Assembly (NCBI RefSeq): GCF_041053105.1
Contig: NZ_CP163444.1
Coordinates: 6,294,501 to 6,358,500 of the forward strand
Direction of reading: 5' to 3'
From: Streptomyces sp. R44
Lineage (GTDB): Bacteria > Actinomycetota > Actinomycetes > Streptomycetales > Streptomycetaceae
Length of the DNA stretch: 64,000 bases
The position numbers were made by a program, and so were the translations under genes. The stretch's first letter is position 1; every line of letters starts with the position of its first letter. The notes below the pieces were generated by a model. It was given only the letters and a program-made list of their open reading frames with translations, did not search any database and was not told where the DNA came from. Of this stretch, positions 34,641 to 43,811 are shown piece by piece.

Positions 34641-35813
34641 TCAGCGGGCGAACTTCTTGCTGACCATGTCGTGGGCGGCCTTGGCCCCCTGACCCAGCTG
34701 CGGTCCGGCGAGCCAGCCGTTGCCGCCGGCCGGGCCGATCGAGGTGTTCGACACGAGCGCCGTCTTGCCGTTCGGCAGCACGCGGAACCAGCCGCCACCG
34801 GAGGAACCACCGGTCATCGTGCAGCCGATCCGGTACATCGTCGGCGTGGCCGGAGCCGTGGTGAGCCGGGTGGGCCGGTCGAGGCACTTGTGCATGATCA
34901 TGCCGTTGTACGGCGGCGCCGCCGGGTAGCCCCAGGCGCCCATCGTCCCGGCCTGCGCGGCCGTCGGAGCGGAGAAGTCGACCGGCAGGGCGACGCCGAC
35001 GGTCTCCTCCAGGGACTTCCCGCCGCGCTCCGGCTGCACGTGCAGCACGGCGTAGTCGTACGGCCAGGCCTGGTTGGTGCCGCCCGCGTTGATCCACTCG
35101 CCCGAGGTCACGGCCCAGTCGGCCCAGAACTGGCCGTACGGGTACACCTCGTGCGGCTGCGCGTTCTGCAGCGCGGCGGGGGACTTGCCCAGGTCGTTGA
35201 AGGCCGGGACGAAGGTGATGTTGCGGTACCAGCCGCCCTTCTTGCCCGCGTGGACGCAGTGGCCGGCCGTCCAGACCAGGTTGGACTTCCCGGGCCGGCG
35301 CGGGTCCTTCACGATCGTGCCGGAGCAGACCATGGAGCCCTCGGGCGAGTCGAAGAAGATCTTGCCGACCGGGGCCGCGTTGCGGTGGTACGGGGTCTTC
35401 TCGCGCTGCGCCTGCACGGGCCGGGGCGTCGGGTCGCTGCCGCCGCTGCCGGCCTGCGCGGTGATCGTCTGGTCCGGGCTCTTCGCCGACTGCATGCGCG
35501 CCGGGTCCCAGAGTCCGTCGATGACCGGGTTGACGAAGTCCTCGGCCTCACGGAGCCAGGTGTCCTGGTCCCAGTTCTTCCACTCGCCGTTCTTCCACTT
35601 GTCCAGGTCGACGCCGTGCTTCTTGAGCTTGTCGGCGAGGTCCTTGGTGAGGTCGGAACCGGCGTCACCGCCGTCGGCGGCGGGTGCGGAGCTGCTCGCT
35701 CCGGCGGACGGCTTGCCGTCGGCCGGGGTCTCGGTGGGGCCGCAGGCCGTGGCGGTCAGCGTGAGCGCGGTGACCAGACCGAGGGCGGCGGGTAGGAGTC
35801 GTACGGAACGCAT
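34641..35813 (-). CDS. Secreted trypsin-like serine protease, lipoprotein (copy 1)
   Basis: 390-residue chymotrypsin-fold protein. The N-terminus MRSVRLLPAALGLVTALTLT ends in the lipobox TATAC (mature Cys at about residue 24), so it is likely anchored outside the membrane. A linker with KHGVDLDKWKNGEWKNW, then His in VWTAGHCVH, Asp in YDYAVLHV, and Ser in CTMTGGSSGGGWF complete the catalytic triad. ATG 35813 follows GGGGA. It is a tandem duplicate of the next gene, sharing order, motifs and long identical DNA blocks. Role unknown; perhaps processing of exported proteins. Confidence 0.9.
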   Translation of the reverse strand: MRSVRLLPAALGLVTALTLTATACGPTETPADGKPSAGASSSAPAADGGDAGSDLTKDLADKLKKHGVDLDKWKNGEWKNWDQDTWLREAEDFVNPVIDGLWDPARMQSAKSPDQTITAQAGSGGSDPTPRPVQAQREKTPYHRNAAPVGKIFFDSPEGSMVCSGTIVKDPRRPGKSNLVWTAGHCVHAGKKGGWYRNITFVPAFNDLGKSPAALQNAQPHEVYPYGQFWADWAVTSGEWINAGGTNQAWPYDYAVLHVQPERGGKSLEETVGVALPVDFSAPTAAQAGTMGAWGYPAAPPYNGMIMHKCLDRPTRLTTAPATPTMYRIGCTMTGGSSGGGWFRVLPNGKTALVSNTSIGPAGGNGWLAGPQLGQGAKAAHDMVSKKFAR

Positions 35814-35931
35814 GTATGGATTCCCCGTTGGTGTTGCCATGGACGTGTCATAAGCGGTGCACAGTATGCCCGTTGCGCGGAACACGGGTGGAGGCGGGAC
35901 CCGACGGTCCCGCCTCCGTGCGATGCCGTGC

Positions 35932-37107
35932 CTACTGGCCGGCGTACTTCTTGCTGACCTCTTCGAAGATGGCCTTGGCCTCGGGACCGAAGCGCGGACC
36001 CGCCAGCCAGCCGGCCGTCGACGGGCCGATCGAGGTGTTCGACACCAGCGCCGGCTTGCCGTCATGGCCCTTGGCGACCCAGCCGCCACCGGAGGAACCA
36101 CCGGTCATCGTGCAGCCGATCCGGTACATCGTCGGCTGCTCGGCCTTCAGGGACAGCCGGCCCGGCTTGTCCTTGCACTGGAAGGCCTTCTGGCCGTCGA
36201 ACGGCGGCGCCGCCGGGTAGCCGGTCGCCGTCAGGCTTGCGATCTTCGGCACCGCGGGGGCGTTGAACTCCACCGGCAGCGCCGAACCGACCGTCTCCTC
36301 CAGGGACTTGCCCGAGGAGCCCTTCTCCGGGGTCACCTTGATGACCGCGAAGTCGTACGGAGCACCGGCACCACCGGTGGACGCGCCCTCGGCGATCCAC
36401 TGGTCGGAGGTCTTGACCCAGTCCGCCCACCACACGCCGTACGGGGCGATCTGCTCCCGCGTCGCCTTCTCCAGCGCGGAGGTCTCCATCGCCGCGTCGT
36501 TGTACGAGGGCACGAAGGCGATGTTGCGGTACCAGCCGCCCTCCTTGCCCTTGTGCACGCAGTGGCCGGCCGTCCAGACCAGGTTGGACTTGCCCGGGTG
36601 CGCGGGGTCCTTCACGACCGTGGCCGAGCAGACCATCGAACCCTCGGGGCCGTCGAAGAAGACCTTGCCGGACTCGGGGGCGTTGTCGTGGTACTTCGCC
36701 GCCACCGCCTTCGCCTTCACCGGGTCCGGCGTCGGGTCGGTGACACCCTTGTCGCCCGAGATGTCCTCCTCCTCGACCGGCTTGTCGGGGCGCTCGGCCT
36801 CGCGCATCCGGTCCGGGTCCCAGAGGTCCTCGATGATCGGGTTGACGAAGTCCTTGGCCTCACGCAGCCACTTGTCGCGGTCCCAGTTCTTCCACTCGCC
36901 GTTCCGCCACTTGTCGAGGTCGATCCCGTGTTCCTTCAGGCGGTCCTTCAGGTCCTCCGGAATCTTGAGCTTGTCCGGGTCCAGGCTCACGGGCGCGACG
37001 GGCTTGTCGCCTCCCGCGTTCTCCTCGCTCGGACCGCAGGCCGTGACGGTGAGCGTCAGCGCCGCGACGGCGGAAGCCGCCATCAGCAGCGGACGAATCG
37101 ATCGCAT
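35932..37107 (-). CDS. Secreted trypsin-like serine protease, lipoprotein (copy 2)
   Basis: 391-residue paralog of the downstream gene. Signal MRSIRPLLMAASAVAALTLT with lipobox VTAC, linker with EHGIDLDKWRNGEWKNWDRD, catalytic His in VWTAGHCVH, Asp in YDFAVIKV and Ser in CTMTGGSSGGGWV. A 58-bp block around the Ser motif (36079-36136) is identical to 34788-34845 in copy 1, although the surroundings differ, which suggests gene conversion or strong constraint. The 118 bp between the two genes could hold a separate promoter for copy 1. The 327-bp gap beyond (37108-37434) holds both upstream regions and no gene; I see no iron box in it. Confidence 0.9.
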   Translation of the reverse strand: MRSIRPLLMAASAVAALTLTVTACGPSEENAGGDKPVAPVSLDPDKLKIPEDLKDRLKEHGIDLDKWRNGEWKNWDRDKWLREAKDFVNPIIEDLWDPDRMREAERPDKPVEEEDISGDKGVTDPTPDPVKAKAVAAKYHDNAPESGKVFFDGPEGSMVCSATVVKDPAHPGKSNLVWTAGHCVHKGKEGGWYRNIAFVPSYNDAAMETSALEKATREQIAPYGVWWADWVKTSDQWIAEGASTGGAGAPYDFAVIKVTPEKGSSGKSLEETVGSALPVEFNAPAVPKIASLTATGYPAAPPFDGQKAFQCKDKPGRLSLKAEQPTMYRIGCTMTGGSSGGGWVAKGHDGKPALVSNTSIGPSTAGWLAGPRFGPEAKAIFEEVSKKYAGQ

Positions 37108-37434
37108 CTCGTGATCCCCCTGGGACTACGTCAACTTGTGCATGGTGCATGGCCGAACACCGGCCGGGCCCTCGCGGACACGACCGACGGCCCCCACTAT
37201 GCCGGTGCCGGAGGGGACGGTACGCGCCCCGTCCACGGTTCCGGGCACCGTTGAGCCGTTGCCGTGCCGTGATCCGGGACACGCCAACTTCCTGCCCCCC
37301 GGCCCGTGATCCCCGGCAGTTCCCGTCGTTGGTACGTACGGGGGACACAACGGTGGCGTTCAGGGCGGCCCTTGCGGCGGCTTCACGACGCCCCGATGTG
37401 CAACGCAACTGTTACAGCGGGAGGACACCCAGCC

Positions 37435-38979
37435 GTGGCCGTGACCGAATCAGCTCCGGCCGTCCCACCGGCCGCGCGCACCCAGACCCGGCCGACGGAC
37501 CAGCCGGACCGGAGCGACCAGCCGGGCCGGAGCGACCAGCCGGGCCAGAGGGACCGGACGGACCAGAGGGACCAGCCGGGCCAGAGGGACCGGACGGACC
37601 GAGGGGAGGGGTACGAGGGCATCCTGCGCCGCCAGTCCCAGCGCGAGTCCGCCGCCCGCACCTACGCCCGCTCCCTGCCGATCGTCCCCGTACGGGCCCG
37701 GGGGCTGACCATCGAGGGCGCCGACGGCCGCCGCTACCTGGACTGCCTGTCCGGCGCCGGGACCCTCGCCCTCGGCCACAACCACCCCGTGGTCCTGGAA
37801 GCCATCAGGAAGGTCCTCGACTCCGGCGCTCCCCTCCACGTCCTCGACCTCGCCACCCCCGTCAAGGACGCCTTCACCTCCGAGCTCTTCGCCACCCTCC
37901 CCGGCGCACTCGCCGTCGACGCCCGCATCCAGTTCTGCGGACCGGCGGGTACGGACGCGGTCGAGGCGGCCCTCAAACTCGTCCGGACGGCCACCGGCCG
38001 CAGCGGCCTCCTCGCCTTCACCGGCGCCTACCACGGCATGACGGCCGGAGCCCTCGACGCCTCGGGAGGCGCGACCGACGTCCGCGTGACCCGGCTGCCC
38101 TACCCGCAGCAGTACCGCTGCCCCTTCGGCGTCGGCGGCGAGCGCGGCGCCGAACTCGCCGCCCGCTGGACCGAGACCCTCCTCGACGACCCCAAGAGCG
38201 GCGTCACCACCCCCGCCGGAATGATCGTCGAGGCCGTCCAGGGCGAGGGCGGAGTCATCCCCGCCCCCGACGACTGGATGCGCCGGATGCGCCGCATCAC
38301 CGCCGACCGCTCCGTCCCCCTCATCGTCGACGAGGTCCAGACCGGGGTCGGCCGCACCGGCACCTTCTGGGCCGTCGAACACAGCGGCGTCGTGCCCGAC
38401 GTGATGGTCCTCTCCAAGGCCATCGGCGGCTCCCTCCCGCTCGCCGTCATCGTCTACCGGTCGGAGCTCGACGCCTGGGAACCCGGCGCCCACGCCGGCA
38501 CCTTCCGCGGCAACCAGCTCGCCATGGCCGCCGGCGCGGCCACCCTCGCGTACGTCCGCGAGAACAAGCTCGCCGAACGGGCCGGCACCCTCGGCGCCCG
38601 TATCCTCGGCCGCCTCCAGGGCCTCGCCGCCGCCCACCCCTGCGTCGGCGACGTCCGCGGCCGGGGCCTGATGATCGGCGTCGAACTCGTCGATCCCGAA
38701 GCGGCCGGCCCGGACGACCCCGTCCCTCCCCCCGCCCCCGCCCTGGCCGTCGCCGTCCAGCAGGAGTGCCTCGCCCGCGGACTCATCGTCGAACTCGGCG
38801 GCCGCCACTCCGCGGTGGTCCGGCTCCTGCCCCCGCTCACCCTCACCGACGAGCAGGCCGACGCCGTCCTGGACCGCTTCGCCGACGCCCTCGCCGCGGC
38901 CGAACGGGCCCACACCCCGCACCCGTCCGCCTCCCCCCGGGCCACGGCCCCCCGGAACGCCTCCGGCCCGTCCCACTGA
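37435..38979 (+). CDS. Class III aminotransferase, diaminobutyrate-2-oxoglutarate type (siderophore locus)
   Basis: PLP enzyme of 514 residues, like RhbA-type L-2,4-diaminobutyrate:2-oxoglutarate transaminases that make diaminobutyrate from aspartate semialdehyde. FCGPAGTDAVEAALKLVRTA, FTGAYHGMTAGAL, LIVDEVQTGVGRTG and the PLP lysine in VLSKAIGGSLPLAV are present. Residues 20-58 are a low-complexity Asp/Gln/Pro/Arg stretch from a 9-bp DNA repeat, not part of the fold. GTG 37435 has GGGAGG upstream. It precedes the two IucA/IucC genes on the same strand, so it likely makes the amine building block of the siderophore. Confidence 0.87.
   Translation: MAVTESAPAVPPAARTQTRPTDQPDRSDQPGRSDQPGQRDRTDQRDQPGQRDRTDRGEGYEGILRRQSQRESAARTYARSLPIVPVRARGLTIEGADGRRYLDCLSGAGTLALGHNHPVVLEAIRKVLDSGAPLHVLDLATPVKDAFTSELFATLPGALAVDARIQFCGPAGTDAVEAALKLVRTATGRSGLLAFTGAYHGMTAGALDASGGATDVRVTRLPYPQQYRCPFGVGGERGAELAARWTETLLDDPKSGVTTPAGMIVEAVQGEGGVIPAPDDWMRRMRRITADRSVPLIVDEVQTGVGRTGTFWAVEHSGVVPDVMVLSKAIGGSLPLAVIVYRSELDAWEPGAHAGTFRGNQLAMAAGAATLAYVRENKLAERAGTLGARILGRLQGLAAAHPCVGDVRGRGLMIGVELVDPEAAGPDDPVPPPAPALAVAVQQECLARGLIVELGGRHSAVVRLLPPLTLTDEQADAVLDRFADALAAAERAHTPHPSASPRATAPRNASGPSH
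37498..37605. repeat. Twelve 9-bp repeats inside the aminotransferase gene
   Basis: Units such as GACCAGCCG, GGCCAGAGG and GACCGGACG recur in 9-bp steps, encoding an Asp/Gln/Arg/Pro tripeptide pattern near the N-terminus. Copy number can change without breaking the frame. Confidence 0.85.
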
Positions 38980-39019
38980 CCCCGGACCGCCCCGGCCCCC
39001 ACCCCCAAGGAAGCCCCCC

Positions 39020-39278
39020 GTGAACGCCACCCCCACCACCCCGCCTCCCACCACCGAACCACCCCGCACCACCACCCCCCCCCTCCACCCGGAGCCCCCA
39101 CTCCCCGGACCCTTCCACGCGGAGCCCCCGCTCCCCGCCCTCCACGCGGAGCCCCCGCTCCCCGCGTCCCTCCACGCGGAGCCCCCGCTCTCCGCGTCCC
39201 TCCACGCGGAGCCCCCTCTCCGCGTCCCTCCACGCGGAGCCCCCGCTCTCCGCGTCCCTCCACCCCGAGGGCCGGACG
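39020..39278 (+). repeat. Tandem repeat with a frame-breaking unit before the first IucA/IucC gene
   Basis: A GTG at 39020 with AAGGAAG upstream opens a Pro/Thr/Glu-rich frame. From 39116 come units beginning CACGCGGAGCC with lengths 27, 30, 30, 28 and 30 bp; an incomplete one precedes and another follows. The 28-bp unit lacks two bases and moves this frame out of register with itself and into the frame of the IucA/IucC ORF starting at ATG 39279. So the gene may once have begun at 39020. In the 299-bp gap 38980-39278 I see nothing else. Confidence 0.8.
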
Positions 39279-41129
39279 ATGCAGGCTCTCCTCCCGGACA
39301 CGTTCGGCTCCGAAGAGCTCGGCGTGGATCCGTTCGGATCCGAGGAACCCACCGTCCCGCGCCAGCACACCGGACCGTACGAGCCCCCGAGCCGCCGCAC
39401 GGCCGGCAGCCCCGACCCACTGGACGACCCCGACCCCCAGCGCGCCGCCGACGCCGCAGCCGTCGAGAACCTCCTCCGCTGTTGGGTCCGGGAGAAGAAC
39501 CTCCCCGCCCCCGGATCGACCACCCTGCGCATCCCCCTCGACGCCAGCGGCACCGCCCTCCTCGTCCCCGTCCGCTACTGGTCGCCCACCGGCTGGCACC
39601 GCTTCGGTGCTCCCGCCCTCGAAGGACTCCCGGCCTCGGCGCCGGCCGCCGACGCCGTCACGGTGGCCGCCCTGCTGAGCCGCGAGACCGGCCGCTCCGA
39701 GGGCACCGACCTCGTCGGCCGCGTCGCCGACTCCTCCCGCCGCACCGCCGCCTTCCTCACCGAGCGCCGCCGCCGCCCCGAGCCGCACCCGGACGCCGAC
39801 CTCTTCCTCGCCGCCGAACAGTCCCTGCTGCTCGGCCACCCGCTCCACCCCACCCCCAAGAGCCGCGAAGGACTCTCCGAGGCAGAGGGCCGGCTCTACT
39901 CACCCGAACTCCACGGCTCCTTCCCCCTCCACTGGATCGCCGTCGACCGCACCCTCCTGGCCACCGACTCCGCCTGGACCGAACAGGGCCGGCCCGTCAC
40001 CGCCGAACAACTCGCCTCCGGCCTCGCCGAAGGACTCGCCATCCCCACCGGCACCGCACCGCTGCCCCTGCACCCCTGGCAGGCCCGCGAACTCCTGCAC
40101 CGCCCCGACGTCCGGGCTTTCCTCGACGCCGGCCTCCTGCACGACCTCGGCCTCCACGGCAGCCCCTGGCACCCCACCTCCTCCGTCCGCACCGTGCACC
40201 GCCCCGGCGCGCGGGCCATGCTCAAGCTCTCCCTCGGCCTGCGCATCACCAACTCCCGCCGCGAGAACCTCCGCAAGGAACTCCACCGCGGCGTGGAGGT
40301 CCACCGGCTGCTCCGCACCGGCCTCGTCGACGAATGGCAGGCCGCCCACCCGACCTTCGACATCGTCCGCGACCCCGCCTGGCTCGCCGTCGACGCCCCA
40401 GACGGCACCCCCGTCCCCGGCCTCGACGTCATGATCCGCCACAACCCCTTCGCCCCCGGCGACGACGCCGTCTGCATCGCCTCCCTCACGGCGCCCCGCC
40501 CCTGGCCCGGAGCCACCACCATGCGCTCCCGGCTCGCCGACCTCATCGGACGGCTCTCCGCCCGCACCGGCCGCCCCACGACCGCCGTCGCCGCCGAGTG
40601 GTTCCTCCGCTACCTCGACCAGGTCGTCCGCCCCGTCCTCTGGCTCGACGGCCACGCCGGCATCGCCCTGGAGGCCCACCAGCAGAACACCCTGGTGCTC
40701 CTGGACCCGGACGGCTGGCCGGTCGGCGGCCGCTACCGGGACAACCAGGGCTACTACTTCCGCGAGTCCCACCGGGGCGAGCTGGAGAGCCGCCTCCCCG
40801 GCATCGGTGCCGACAGCGACACCTTCGTCTCCGACCAGGTCACCGACGAGCGCTTCGCCTACTACCTCGGCATCAACAACGTCCTCGGTCTGATCGGCGC
40901 CTTCGGCGCCCAGCACCTCGCCGACGAACGCGTACTGCTCGCCGCCTTCCGCAGCTTCCTCATCTCCGCCACCAGCCTCGGCTCACCCCTTCCACACCGG
41001 CTCCTGGAAGCCGCGACCCTGCGCAGCAAGGCCAATCTCCTCACCCGCCTCCACGGCCTGGACGAGCTCGTCGGGCCCGTCGACACCCAGTCCGTCTACG
41101 TCACCGTCACCAACCCCCTCCGCAGCTGA
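39279..41129 (+). CDS. IucA/IucC-family NIS synthetase (first)
   Basis: 616-residue ATP-dependent synthetase that joins a carboxylate (usually citrate) to an amine or hydroxylamine through an acyl-adenylate. PLHPWQARELLHR, SPWHPTSSVRTVHRP, KLSLGLRITNSRREN and GIALEAHQQNTLVLLD are the conserved IucA/IucC and FhuF-like segments, in family order. The first 55 residues are not conserved-looking. ATG 39279 has GAGGG eight bases upstream; an upstream GTG at 39020 is in another frame because of a 2-base loss in the repeats. Acts with the other synthetase and the acyltransferase. Confidence 0.92.
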   Translation: MQALLPDTFGSEELGVDPFGSEEPTVPRQHTGPYEPPSRRTAGSPDPLDDPDPQRAADAAAVENLLRCWVREKNLPAPGSTTLRIPLDASGTALLVPVRYWSPTGWHRFGAPALEGLPASAPAADAVTVAALLSRETGRSEGTDLVGRVADSSRRTAAFLTERRRRPEPHPDADLFLAAEQSLLLGHPLHPTPKSREGLSEAEGRLYSPELHGSFPLHWIAVDRTLLATDSAWTEQGRPVTAEQLASGLAEGLAIPTGTAPLPLHPWQARELLHRPDVRAFLDAGLLHDLGLHGSPWHPTSSVRTVHRPGARAMLKLSLGLRITNSRRENLRKELHRGVEVHRLLRTGLVDEWQAAHPTFDIVRDPAWLAVDAPDGTPVPGLDVMIRHNPFAPGDDAVCIASLTAPRPWPGATTMRSRLADLIGRLSARTGRPTTAVAAEWFLRYLDQVVRPVLWLDGHAGIALEAHQQNTLVLLDPDGWPVGGRYRDNQGYYFRESHRGELESRLPGIGADSDTFVSDQVTDERFAYYLGINNVLGLIGAFGAQHLADERVLLAAFRSFLISATSLGSPLPHRLLEAATLRSKANLLTRLHGLDELVGPVDTQSVYVTVTNPLRS

Positions 41130-41187
41130 ACCACCCCGGCGGCGTCCCACGCCGCCCCGACCGCACCGCCGAGAGGAGAGCGACACC

Positions 41188-41844
41188 GTGTCACCCACCC
41201 GCCCACCGGTCGACCCGCCGGGGGAGGACACCCTGAACCTGAGGGTCGACGACCTCGTCGCCCTCCTCGACGGCGATCTGCTGGACTCCGTCGCCGGCTG
41301 GAGCCCCGCCGACACCCCCGTGGGCCCCTTCCGCCTCGTACCCGTGCGGCTCGAACGCGATCTGCCGCTCCTCACCCGATGGATGAACGACCCCGCCGTC
41401 GCCGCCTTCTGGGAACTCGCCGGACCCGACACCGTCACCGCCGAGCACGTCCGCGCCCAGCTCGAGGGCGACGGCCGGAGCGTCCCCTGCCTCGGCGTCC
41501 TCGACGGCACCCCCATGAGCTACTTCGAGATCTACCGCGCCGATCTCGACCCGCTCGCCCGGTACTACCCGGCGCTTCCCCACGACACGGGTATCCACCT
41601 GCTGATCGGAGGCGCCACCGACCGTGGCCGCGGCGTCGGCACCACACTGCTCCGCGCCGTCGCCGATCTGGTCCTCGACCACCGTCCCCGCTGCACCCGC
41701 GTCGTCGCCGAACCCGACATCCGCAACACCCCCTCCGTCTCCGCCTTCCTCACCGGCGGCTTCCGTTACGCGGCGGAAGTCGACCTCCCCGACAAAAGAG
41801 CCGCGCTCATGATCCGTGACCGGGCCCTACGTCACGTCCTGTGA
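41188..41844 (+). CDS. GNAT acyltransferase of siderophore type (IucB/RhbD-like)
   Basis: 218-residue acyltransferase. PFRLVPVRLERDLPLLTRWM, FWELAGPDTVTAEHVRAQL, YFEIYRADLDPLARYY and GGATDRGRGVGTTLLRAVAD (acyl-CoA loop) are those of the IucB/RhbD/MbtK group, which acetylates or acylates an amine or hydroxylamine. GTG 41188 has GAGAGGAG upstream. It lies between the two NIS synthetase genes. As I see no hydroxylase in the window, its acceptor may be an unmodified amine or a hydroxylamine made elsewhere. Confidence 0.9.
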   Translation: MSPTRPPVDPPGEDTLNLRVDDLVALLDGDLLDSVAGWSPADTPVGPFRLVPVRLERDLPLLTRWMNDPAVAAFWELAGPDTVTAEHVRAQLEGDGRSVPCLGVLDGTPMSYFEIYRADLDPLARYYPALPHDTGIHLLIGGATDRGRGVGTTLLRAVADLVLDHRPRCTRVVAEPDIRNTPSVSAFLTGGFRYAAEVDLPDKRAALMIRDRALRHVL

Positions 41845-41916
41845 ACACCCCCTGCCTCACCCCGTGCCTCACCTCCACCGCTCGACCCACAGCGGTTCCC
41901 ACCCCGAGGAGTCCTC

Positions 41917-43761
41917 GTGTCGACGTCCCCTGCACCCCACGACTCCGCACCACCCAGCCCGGCCGGCCCGCCTCCCACCGGCGGAGCCGTCCCCGCGCCC
42001 GAGCTGCTCGCGCCCCCCGAGCTGAACGAGGCCGCGTGGACACGGGCCTGTTCCCGCCTCCTCGCCAAGGCCCTCTCCGAGTTCTCCTACGAGGAGATCC
42101 TCGAACCCGTGCCCATGGAGGACGGCGAACCCGACCTCCACGCACTGCTCCTCGACGACGGCACCACACTCACCTTCCGTGCCCGCCGCGGCGCCTACGG
42201 CAGCTGGCACGTCACCGCCGGCTCAGTCACCCACGAGGGCCGCCCCCTCACCGACCCCTTCGACTTCCTGGTCCGCGCCCGCCGCCTCCTCCGGCTCGAC
42301 GGCGCCACCCTCGGCCATCTGATCCGCGAGCTCTCCGCCACCCTGGCCGCCGACGCCCGCCTCGACCACACGGCCCTCACCGCCGCCGAGCTCGCCGAAC
42401 TCTCCTACGCCGAACTCGAAGGCCACCAGACCGGCCACCCCTGGCTCGTCCTCAACAAAGGCCGCATCGGCTTCTCCGCCACCGACGCCGCCCACTGGGC
42501 CCCCGAGGCCCGCCGCGCCACCCGACTGCCGTGGATCGCCGTCAGCAACCGCCTCGCCGCCTACCGCGGCGTCTCCGGCCTCGACACCCCCGACCGTCTC
42601 TACGCCCGGGAACTCGACCCCGAGGTGCACGCCGCCTTCCGCGCCGCGCTGACCGCCCGCGGCCACGAACCCGACGGCTACCTCCTGCTGCCCGTCCACC
42701 CCTGGCAGTGGGACGAGATCCTGCTGCCGCTCTACGCCCCGGCCATCGCCGCCGGGACCGTCGTCCCGCTCCCCGCCGACGGCGACCTCCGGCTGCCGCA
42801 GCAGTCCGTCCGTACCTTCCTCAACACCAGCCGCCCCGACCGGCACACCGTCAAACTGCCGTTGTCGGTGCTCAACACCCTCGTCTGGCGCGGACTGCCC
42901 ACCGAGCGGACCCTCGCCGCGCCCGCCGTCACCGCCTGGGTCCAGGGTCTTCGCGAGGACGACCCCTTTCTGCGGGACGAGTGCGGAGTGATCCTTCTCG
43001 GCGAGGTCGCCTCCGTCACCGTCGAGCACCCGCTGTACGACCGGCTGCCCGAAGTCCCGTACCAGTACAAGGAACTCCTCGGCGCGATCTGGCGCGAACC
43101 CCTGAGGCTGCCCCCGGGCGAGCGGGCCCGCACCCTCGCCTCCCTCCTCCACACCGACCCCGAGGGCCGGGCGTTCGTCGCCGAACTCGTCGAACGCTCC
43201 GGGCTCGCCCCCGCCGTCTGGCTCCAGCGCCTCTTCACCGCTCTGCTCCCCCCGCTGCTGCACTTCCTCTACCGGTACGGCACCGTCTTCTCGCCCCACG
43301 GCGAGAACGCCATCGTGGTGTACGACGGCGACGACGTCCCGGTTCGCCTCGCGATCAAGGACTTCGTCGACGATGTGAACATCTGTGCCCAGCCCCTTCC
43401 CGAACACGCCACCCTTCCGGATGATGTCCGCGCCGTCCTGTTGACGGAGGAGCCCGGATTCCTGATCCAGTTCATCCATTCGGGGCTCTTCGTCGGAGTC
43501 TTCCGCTACCTGGCACCGCTCTGCGAAGAGCAACTCGGAGTGCCCGAGGAGGACTTCTGGGGCCTCGTCCGAGCGGAGATCCTGCGGCACCAGGCACGCT
43601 TCCCCGAGCTGAAGGAACGGTTCGAGCTCTTCGACCTCCTGACCCCGCGCATCGAGCGGCTCTGTCTCAACCGCAACCGTCTGCACCTGGACGGCTACCG
43701 GGACCGGCCCGACCGCCCGCACGCGGCCGTCCACGGCACCGTCCCCAACCCGCTCGCATGA
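41917..43761 (+). CDS. IucA/IucC-family NIS synthetase (second)
   Basis: 614-residue paralog of the first synthetase. VHPWQWDEILLPLYAPAIAAG, RTFLNTSRPDRHTVKLPLSV, HGENAIVVYDGDDVPVRLAI and KDFVDDVN are the family motifs with the ATP- and Mg-binding His/Asp residues. GTG 41917 has GAGGAG upstream. Two different NIS synthetases suggest two condensations on a dicarboxylate or citrate core, as in schizokinen-like or achromobactin-like routes. The product cannot be deduced. dinG follows 50 bp downstream but is probably a separate unit. Confidence 0.93.
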   Translation: MSTSPAPHDSAPPSPAGPPPTGGAVPAPELLAPPELNEAAWTRACSRLLAKALSEFSYEEILEPVPMEDGEPDLHALLLDDGTTLTFRARRGAYGSWHVTAGSVTHEGRPLTDPFDFLVRARRLLRLDGATLGHLIRELSATLAADARLDHTALTAAELAELSYAELEGHQTGHPWLVLNKGRIGFSATDAAHWAPEARRATRLPWIAVSNRLAAYRGVSGLDTPDRLYARELDPEVHAAFRAALTARGHEPDGYLLLPVHPWQWDEILLPLYAPAIAAGTVVPLPADGDLRLPQQSVRTFLNTSRPDRHTVKLPLSVLNTLVWRGLPTERTLAAPAVTAWVQGLREDDPFLRDECGVILLGEVASVTVEHPLYDRLPEVPYQYKELLGAIWREPLRLPPGERARTLASLLHTDPEGRAFVAELVERSGLAPAVWLQRLFTALLPPLLHFLYRYGTVFSPHGENAIVVYDGDDVPVRLAIKDFVDDVNICAQPLPEHATLPDDVRAVLLTEEPGFLIQFIHSGLFVGVFRYLAPLCEEQLGVPEEDFWGLVRAEILRHQARFPELKERFELFDLLTPRIERLCLNRNRLHLDGYRDRPDRPHAAVHGTVPNPLA

Positions 43762-43811
43762 GGCGCACACGTGCCCCGGCTGTCAGTGCCGCCCCGTAGG
43801 CTGGAAGCGCT

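Noticed and set aside
37108..37434. Iron box (DmdR/IdeR) for the siderophore genes
   Set aside because: No match to the palindromic consensus; only weak repeats such as GTGCATG copied twice.
39020..41236. Long Pro/Arg-rich ORF from GTG 39020 as a real protein
   Set aside because: Past the repeats the frame is a shadow of the IucA/IucC gene; only its first 65 or so codons could matter, as an N-terminal extension.
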